Source of the DNA: a bacterium
GTDB taxonomy: Bacteria; Chlamydiota; Chlamydiia; Chlamydiales; FEN-1388
Reading direction: 5' to 3'
NCBI GenBank assembly: GCA_021811115.1
Contig: JAJZPP010000008.1
Coordinates: forward strand, 1 to 9,400
DNA length: 9,400 bases
The notes under the pieces were generated by a model, which was not told the DNA's origin, made no database searches, and was given only the letters and a program-made list of their open reading frames with translations. Below are positions 5,635 through 9,400 of this stretch, one piece after another. Numbering within the stretch: position 1 is the first letter of the stretch; each line of letters starts with the position of its first letter. A program made the position numbers and the translations under genes.

Positions 5635-6531
5635 TTAAATCGTCACGGCCGCTCTAAATGATCGGATGAGGGTGACAAGAGGAGAGGCCGTCAACCTTAA
5701 GCCTTCTGCGATTTCTAGGGATTTTGCCACATGGAAAAGGACCGCCTGAGAGGCCTCCTCCTTACCAAAGGCGAGGGCAAAGTTAATCTTCTTTCCACTA
5801 GCAGCATCCTGTTCCATATCATCGATATCATCAACGACTTGAAAAGCGCGCCCAAAGTGCCTTGCAAAGGCAGAAACCTCATCAATACGATCAAAGGAAC
5901 CGCCAGCAAATAACCACCCAAAGAGCAGGCTTATTTCGAAGAGGGCTCCGGTCTTACGGTCAATAATTTCGTAGATTCCAGCACGATCCAGCTGCTTAGG
6001 ATACAAGTCCAAATACTGCCCACCAACAATACCAGGAAGGCCGACAGCTTGACTCGCCTTGGTCACAGCGATTCGTAGGACGTTGTACGCCCGATCTTCT
6101 GGAAGGGGAATCTGCGTTATGACTTCGAAGCCGGCAGCCGTGAGCGCAAAACTGGCAAGGAGCGCTATCGACTCCGAATAGACAACATGAGTTGTCGGCT
6201 TGCCTCGCCGAAAACTGTCATTGTCCATACAGGGAAGATCATCAGAAACAAGCGAGGAGTTGTGGAAAAACTCTACGGCAAGGGCGGCCAGGTCCACGTT
6301 GGCGTTTGGCTGAATCGTATCGGCGACCATCCAAACGAGCGCCGGCCGAAATCGCTTGCCACCTACACTCATCGCATACTGACACGCCTCAGCAAGAGCG
6401 CTCTTCTCCTGAAGACCAGCAAAATACGTTTCAACAACACGATTGAATCGGGTCTGGTAGGGAGCCAGGAGGGCCCCAGCCACCTCTTTTAACGCCTCTT
6501 TACCCGATATGTGGGATGGATTTATACTCAC
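5635..6531 (-). CDS. ispA: Polyprenyl (farnesyl/geranylgeranyl) diphosphate synthase
   Basis: 298 residues, full length for the family. It condenses isopentenyl diphosphate with allylic diphosphates in the cytoplasm, feeding undecaprenyl lipid carrier and quinone synthesis. Visible motifs are GGKRFRP (57-63), the first Asp-rich motif DDLPCMDND (97-105; D97, D98, D103) followed by RRGKPTTH, RKTGALFE (192-199), and the second Asp-rich motif DDIDD (234-238). The two-residue insertion in the first motif marks a type II enzyme. Position -5 before that motif is Ser rather than the Tyr of typical bacterial FPP synthases, so a longer product such as GGPP is possible. The start is GTG at 6531, overlapping the stop of the GlmU-like gene in GTGA, so the two are translationally coupled. 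Class is certain; chain length is not. Confidence 0.93.
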   Translation of the reverse strand: MSINPSHISGKEALKEVAGALLAPYQTRFNRVVETYFAGLQEKSALAEACQYAMSVGGKRFRPALVWMVADTIQPNANVDLAALAVEFFHNSSLVSDDLPCMDNDSFRRGKPTTHVVYSESIALLASFALTAAGFEVITQIPLPEDRAYNVLRIAVTKASQAVGLPGIVGGQYLDLYPKQLDRAGIYEIIDRKTGALFEISLLFGWLFAGGSFDRIDEVSAFARHFGRAFQVVDDIDDMEQDAASGKKINFALAFGKEEASQAVLFHVAKSLEIAEGLRLTASPLVTLIRSFRAAVTI

Positions 6532-7223
6532 TCGAACCTATCATCAACTATTTCTGTCCGCTTCACCGATTTCACCAACTTGCCAGACTCGATGACGCCA
6601 CCAATACAGACCGCCGGAAAACACTTCGTGTTGGGACCAAACAGTGTTCCAGGATTTAGCACCGCATTGCAGCCAATCTGCGCGCCATCGCCAAGTATGG
6701 CCCCAAATTTGCGAAGCCCTGTTGCTATCGACAGATTGTTGTGCCGAACAACAACCGGTTGACCATCCAGCCGCAAGTTAGCACATTTTACCCCAGCACC
6801 CAAATTAACATCATTACCAAGAATAGAATCACCAACAAAGGCAAAATGGGCAGCCCGTGCGTGATTCAATAATATAGCATGTTTTAATTCTGTAGTATGC
6901 CCAACGATGCAGCGGTCCCCAATGAGCACATTGCCTCGGATATACGCCCCTTGTCGTATCTGACAATTTTTGCCGATAATGCAGGGGCCCCGAATATAGG
7001 CGCCAGGTTCGATAACCGTTCCCTCTCCAATACTGATGCGTTCGGGATTGACGAGGTAAGCATACTCTTGCTCCTTGGCTTCGTTAACTCCAAGGGGTTG
7101 GGAGAGAATATATGCTTCCAGCTTTTCAAGCGCTTGCCACACATATACACAATTGGCAAACACAGCGCTGTGCGTAAAAGCTTCGAGGGAGAAAAAACTC
7201 TCAGGGGAGAAAAAACCGTCCAT
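6528..7223 (-). CDS. GlmU-like left-handed beta-helix acyltransferase
   Basis: 231 residues. After about 60 mostly helical residues comes a run of hexapeptide repeats (about 62-210: ISIGEG, VIEPGA, CIIGKN, VLIGDR and so on) that builds a left-handed beta helix. The stretch VGDSILGNDVNLGAG (130-144) closely matches the acetyltransferase half of GlmU, with H126 placed like its catalytic His. The N-terminal uridylyltransferase domain of GlmU (about 230 residues with a GXGTRM-type loop) is absent, so UDP transfer is not expected. I infer acetylation of glucosamine-1-phosphate or a related sugar nucleotide. In Chlamydia I recall a similar short protein annotated glmU beside ispA, which fits. The ATG has only a weak Shine-Dalgarno. 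It is first in a two-gene unit with the prenyl synthase. Confidence 0.85.
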   Translation of the reverse strand: MDGFFSPESFFSLEAFTHSAVFANCVYVWQALEKLEAYILSQPLGVNEAKEQEYAYLVNPERISIGEGTVIEPGAYIRGPCIIGKNCQIRQGAYIRGNVLIGDRCIVGHTTELKHAILLNHARAAHFAFVGDSILGNDVNLGAGVKCANLRLDGQPVVVRHNNLSIATGLRKFGAILGDGAQIGCNAVLNPGTLFGPNTKCFPAVCIGGVIESGKLVKSVKRTEIVDDRFE

Positions 7224-7253
7224 ACCGCACTCACGTCATGTTATCGACGCCTC

Positions 7254-7316
7254 CAACAATGCCTAAAAGAAGAGGTTAAAAGCTATATCTTTTCTTCTCT
7301 TCTTCAGTGACTGTTG
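7254..7316. repeat. Hairpin element, copy 1
   Basis: Nested inverted repeat. The outer pair is CAACA (7254-7258) with TGTTG (7312-7316), the middle stem AAGAAGAG (7267-7274) with CTCTTCTT (7297-7304), and the inner stem AAAAG (7278-7282) with CTTTT (7289-7293), loop CTATAT. It shares its outer parts with copy 2 but not the inner stem sequence. Confidence 0.65.
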
Positions 7317-7484
7317 ACCTGTTTGTAAGTGGGGTTGACCAGAGAGATGGTGGTTGTCGGTTGTGGTGTGCACAGAAGGATCAAACAGCCTCCTTGTTCT
7401 TTTTTACACGAGAAGCCGGGCATCAGTGAACACAAATAGGGGGGACTTTCGTCACACATTCCCACCCCACCCCTATACACAAGA

Positions 7485-7550
7485 CCAACAATGGCTAAAG
7501 AAGAGAGAATAAAGACTTATCTCTTTATACTCTTCTTCAGAAGCTGTTGG
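7485..7550. repeat. Hairpin element, copy 2
   Basis: The same architecture as copy 1. CCAACA (7485-7490) pairs with TGTTGG (7545-7550), AAGAAGAG (7498-7505) with CTCTTCTT (7530-7537), and inner stem ATAAAGA (7509-7515) with TCTTTAT (7522-7528), loop CTTATC. Because each copy is nearly palindromic, the two can be read as direct or inverted repeats. Confidence 0.65.
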
Positions 7551-7651
7551 AGTGTTCATGGATGCTCTCTGCTCCCAGGAGGACGGTTTGTTGTCGACAA
7601 GTGGTGTCGATAGCGGAATAAAAGCCTTTCATCCCCCCCCTTTTCGACACA

Positions 7652-8782
7652 ATGTGTTTGGTCATGAAGAGTTGTACACATTTTCATCACGGCTGTGCTG
7701 GTTGCTCCGGCTCGCATACAGTCCTCCACGAAGCGACCCGTTTTTTCTCACGAATAGGCGTTCCTGGATTTACGTGTGTTACGGGGAGTCGTCGAGGGTG
7801 GCGAACTCGTGCAAAATTGGCTGTTCGGAATCAAGATGGGTTGGCAATTGGGCTGTTTGCTCGAGGAACGCACACAGTAATTTCAATGCCACACTGTTCC
7901 GCTCATCACCCCTCTCTCAATAGAGCGCTAGAACTCCTGCGTCTCCATTTCAAGGGATTTTCTGGTTATGATGAGCCGTCCCATCAAGGGTTACTTCGGT
8001 ATGTGCAACCGTGTGTGGAGCGGCGCTCCGGGCGGGTCCAGCTCACTCTTGTACTCACGAAACGATCTGATGAGGTGGAACGAATAGCGCTCGCCCTCTA
8101 TGAGAGCGACCTCTCTTTTTGGCACTCTATCTGGATAAACATCCAACCGGAACGTACCAATACGATTTTTGGGTTGGAATGGCGGCGAGTTTGTGGGCCG
8201 CAATTTGTGTGGGAAGAGCTTTGTGGGATTCAAATTCCCTTTTTACCCAACCACTTTGGTCAAGCCAATTTGGAGATGTTTGAACGGTTGCTTCGTGATT
8301 TATGCCGCCTCATTCCGAAAAAATCCCACGTGGTAGAGCTCTTTGCAGGAATGGGGGTCATGAGTCTGGTACTTCGATCTCACGTCTCGTCGATGCGAGC
8401 GGTTGAGCGAGAACCTTTGGCGCAAGAGGCTTTTCAAGAGGCGAAGGAACGGTTGCCATATCCACTGCAAAAAAACCTAGAATTCCAGGTAGCCGATGCC
8501 ATGACAAGCAGCGATGTTTTGGTGGGAGCTGATACGGTTATTGTGGACCCTCCGCGGAAGGGGCTGTCTTTGGAGTTGATTGACACACTGTGCGCGACGA
8601 AAGGGTTACAGCGACTTGCCTACATCTCCTGTCATTTTCCGTCATTTGAGCGGGATGCAGAGTGCCTTATGAAACGGGGATTTACAATCGATTTTGCCCG
8701 CTCTTATCTCTTTTTCCCGGGAACAGACCAGATTGAGACGCTTGCTCTGTTTGTCAAAAAAAGTCTGGGTGAGAGGATTTGA
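7652..8782 (+). CDS. RlmD/TrmA-family 23S rRNA (uracil-5-)-methyltransferase
   Basis: 376 residues. SAM-dependent m5U methyltransferase of the RlmCD/TrmA family. A likely [4Fe-4S] site is formed by C8, C15, C18 and C82 (spacing C-x6-C-x2-C, one residue longer than the usual C-x5-C). Next come WRTRAKLAVR (50-59), FGQAN (202-206), the SAM-binding loop ELFAGMGVMSL (229-239), acidic VERE (251-254), DPPRKGL (299-305) and the nucleophile C327 in ISCHF. The N-terminal TRAM domain of E. coli RlmD (about 430 residues) is absent, so RNA binding must rely on other surfaces. No Shine-Dalgarno is clear; ATG 7664 (MKSCTHF) is an alternative start. The last six codons and stop lie antisense within tRNA-Pro. 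Which uracil it modifies cannot be read. Confidence 0.9.
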   Translation: MCLVMKSCTHFHHGCAGCSGSHTVLHEATRFFSRIGVPGFTCVTGSRRGWRTRAKLAVRNQDGLAIGLFARGTHTVISMPHCSAHHPSLNRALELLRLHFKGFSGYDEPSHQGLLRYVQPCVERRSGRVQLTLVLTKRSDEVERIALALYESDLSFWHSIWINIQPERTNTIFGLEWRRVCGPQFVWEELCGIQIPFLPNHFGQANLEMFERLLRDLCRLIPKKSHVVELFAGMGVMSLVLRSHVSSMRAVEREPLAQEAFQEAKERLPYPLQKNLEFQVADAMTSSDVLVGADTVIVDPPRKGLSLELIDTLCATKGLQRLAYISCHFPSFERDAECLMKRGFTIDFARSYLFFPGTDQIETLALFVKKSLGERI

Positions 8783-8838
8783 ACCTCCGACCACTTGCAC
8801 CCCATGCAAGTGCGCTAGCCAAACTGCGCTACACCCAG
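8764..8838 (-). tRNA. tRNA-Pro (GGG)
   Basis: A 75-nt cloverleaf. The acceptor CTGGGTG pairs fully with CACCCAG, discriminator A. The anticodon stem CTTGC/GCAAG holds the loop ATGGGGT, giving anticodon GGG with G37, as usual for proline tRNAs. The T arm is GGAGG-TTCAAAT-CCTCT. CCA is not encoded. Loop bases A32 and U38 can pair, a feature I recall for GGG proline tRNAs. The last 19 nt overlap the 3' end of the methyltransferase gene on the other strand. Confidence 0.95.
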
Positions 8839-8849
8839 ATAAAAATGGA

Positions 8850-8879
8850 ATAGTAGCACGCACTTTCCTTTGACTTCAA
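8850..8879 (-). promoter_or_regulatory. Candidate sigma-70 promoter for tRNA-Pro
   Basis: On the minus strand TTGAAG and TACTAT (each 4 of 6 consensus matches), spaced 18 bp, end 11 nt before the tRNA-Pro 5' end. This would give a very short precursor leader. Confidence 0.4.
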
Positions 8880-8925
8880 CATGGGAATGAGTTGACAACT
8901 CTCCCATAATTTTATCGGTGTAACA

Positions 8926-9400
8926 ATGAGCGGATCTGTATTACCATTTACATTGCCCTCAACATGGGCGGAAGGATTGGTTGAGGAGCTACAAAAGCCG
9001 TACATGCTCCATTTGCGCGCCTTTCTGGAACAGGAGAGGTGGCTTAACAAAACAGTCTACCCAAAAGAGGAGCACATCTTTCATGCGCTGGAACTCACCC
9101 CCCTGGATGCCGTGAAAGTGGTCATTGTTGGCCAAGATCCATACCACGGACCAGGGCAGGCTCATGGACTCTGTTTCAGCGTGCAAAAGGGGGTTGCAAT
9201 CCCTCCGTCGCTCAAGAACATCTACACCGAACTGGAGGGCGATTTCCAGATTCCCCAGGCCTCTCATGGCTGTCTCACGCACTGGGCCCAGCATGGAGTC
9301 TTACTCCTCAACGCGACGTTGACAGTTCGTCAGGTCGCGGCCTTTTCGCCCTTTTGCAGGGGTCGCGCACAGTTTCTGGATGCTATCATTCTCCTTGTCG
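8926..9400 (+). CDS. ung: Uracil-DNA glycosylase, family 1 (3' end outside window)
   Basis: 158 codons from ATG 8926, open at the right edge. It removes uracil from DNA at the start of base-excision repair in the cytoplasm. The water-activating motif GQDPYHGPGQAHGL (69-82, catalytic D71) is complete, as are the uracil-stacking Phe in CFSV (F84), the PPSLKNIY minor-groove loop (93-100), GCLTHWAQ and the uracil-binding Asn in LLLNATLTVR (N129). Beyond that, the usual AFSHxxRGW segment reads AFSPFCRGR (139-147), an ungapped change of two conserved residues. The C-terminal HPSPLS loop is outside the window. No obvious Shine-Dalgarno. The gene follows a convergent tRNA and probably has its own promoter. 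Confidence 0.96.
   Translation, partial: MSGSVLPFTLPSTWAEGLVEELQKPYMLHLRAFLEQERWLNKTVYPKEEHIFHALELTPLDAVKVVIVGQDPYHGPGQAHGLCFSVQKGVAIPPSLKNIYTELEGDFQIPQASHGCLTHWAQHGVLLLNATLTVRQVAAFSPFCRGRAQFLDAIILLV

Larger units (their letters stand above)
7224..7651. other. Divergent intergenic region with paired hairpins
   Basis: 428 bp without a convincing gene, between the outward-reading GlmU-like and methyltransferase genes. It holds two related hairpin elements (listed separately), two GTTGACC copies 21 bp apart (7313 and 7334), a weak AAGGA/TCCTT hairpin followed by a T run near 7376-7407, and a run of eight C (7633-7640). A minus-strand Shine-Dalgarno-like AAGGAGG precedes only a 26-codon TTG-started frame, which I do not call. 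Confidence 0.6.

Noticed and set aside
6897..7310. 137-codon plus-strand ORF opposite the GlmU-like gene
   Set aside because: Lies antisense to clear hexapeptide-repeat coding sequence and resembles no family.
7368..7403. 26-codon TTG-started frame behind AAGGAGG on the minus strand as a leader peptide
   Set aside because: Too short and start-weak to support, and it runs into hairpin copy 1 without any codon pattern typical of attenuation.
7251..7553. CRISPR array from the two repeats
   Set aside because: Only two imperfect, internally palindromic copies about 230 bp apart, with no regular repeat-spacer pattern.
7552..7923. 123-codon plus-strand ORF preceding and overlapping the methyltransferase
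   Set aside because: Out of frame with the recognisable methyltransferase motifs; its translation beyond 7652 is a frame-shadow.
7991..8233. 80-codon minus-strand ORF inside the methyltransferase gene
   Set aside because: Antisense shadow of a well-supported gene, with no Shine-Dalgarno or family features.
8892..8910. TTGACA followed by CATAAT upstream of ung as a promoter
   Set aside because: Only 7 bp separate the two hexamers, too close for a sigma-70 promoter, and no suitable -10 lies 16-18 bp away.

Overview
The window looks like chromosomal DNA from a member of the Chlamydiae, probably an environmental (Parachlamydia- or Simkania-like) lineage. This is inferred from gene content. A short GlmU-like hexapeptide acyltransferase sits directly upstream of a prenyl diphosphate synthase with the FARM sequence DDLPCMDND, an order I recall from Chlamydia genomes. 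RlmD-type and Ung proteins are nearby, and the tRNA genes lack an encoded CCA. No database search was possible.

Layout. Positions 1-2701, minus strand: tRNA-Glu(UUC), an intrinsic terminator, tRNA-Lys(UUU), a membrane sensor histidine kinase, and a WaaE-like family 2 glycosyltransferase that runs off the left edge. The kinase stop and glycosyltransferase start overlap in ATGA. Positions 2728-3318, minus strand: tiny ORFs, including a small two-helix membrane protein and a gene that appears frameshifted. Positions 3405-5020, plus strand: two tandem secreted caspase-fold (C14-like) paralogues. The first has lost both catalytic residues and the second keeps an intact His-Cys pair. A long hairpin separates them from a decayed isochorismatase-family (YcaC-like) hydrolase (5066-5550, minus). 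Positions 5635-7223, minus strand: the GlmU-like protein followed by the prenyl diphosphate synthase, with a 4-bp overlap. Positions 7224-7651: a 428-bp divergent intergenic region with two related hairpin elements whose inner stems differ in sequence but keep pairing. Positions 7652-8782, plus strand: an RlmD/TrmA-type rRNA uracil-5-methyltransferase whose last codons lie antisense to tRNA-Pro(GGG). Positions 8926-9400, plus strand: the first 158 codons of uracil-DNA glycosylase.

How it fits together. Housekeeping functions (tRNAs, rRNA methylation, base-excision repair, isoprenoid and amino-sugar metabolism) flank a less conserved block, about 2728-5550. By eye that block is richer in A+T and carries small, broken or duplicated genes. 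The kinase-glycosyltransferase pair and the glmU-like/ispA pair both point to the cell envelope. The most intriguing content is the secreted caspase pair (one pseudoprotease plus one apparently active protease) and the twin hairpins.
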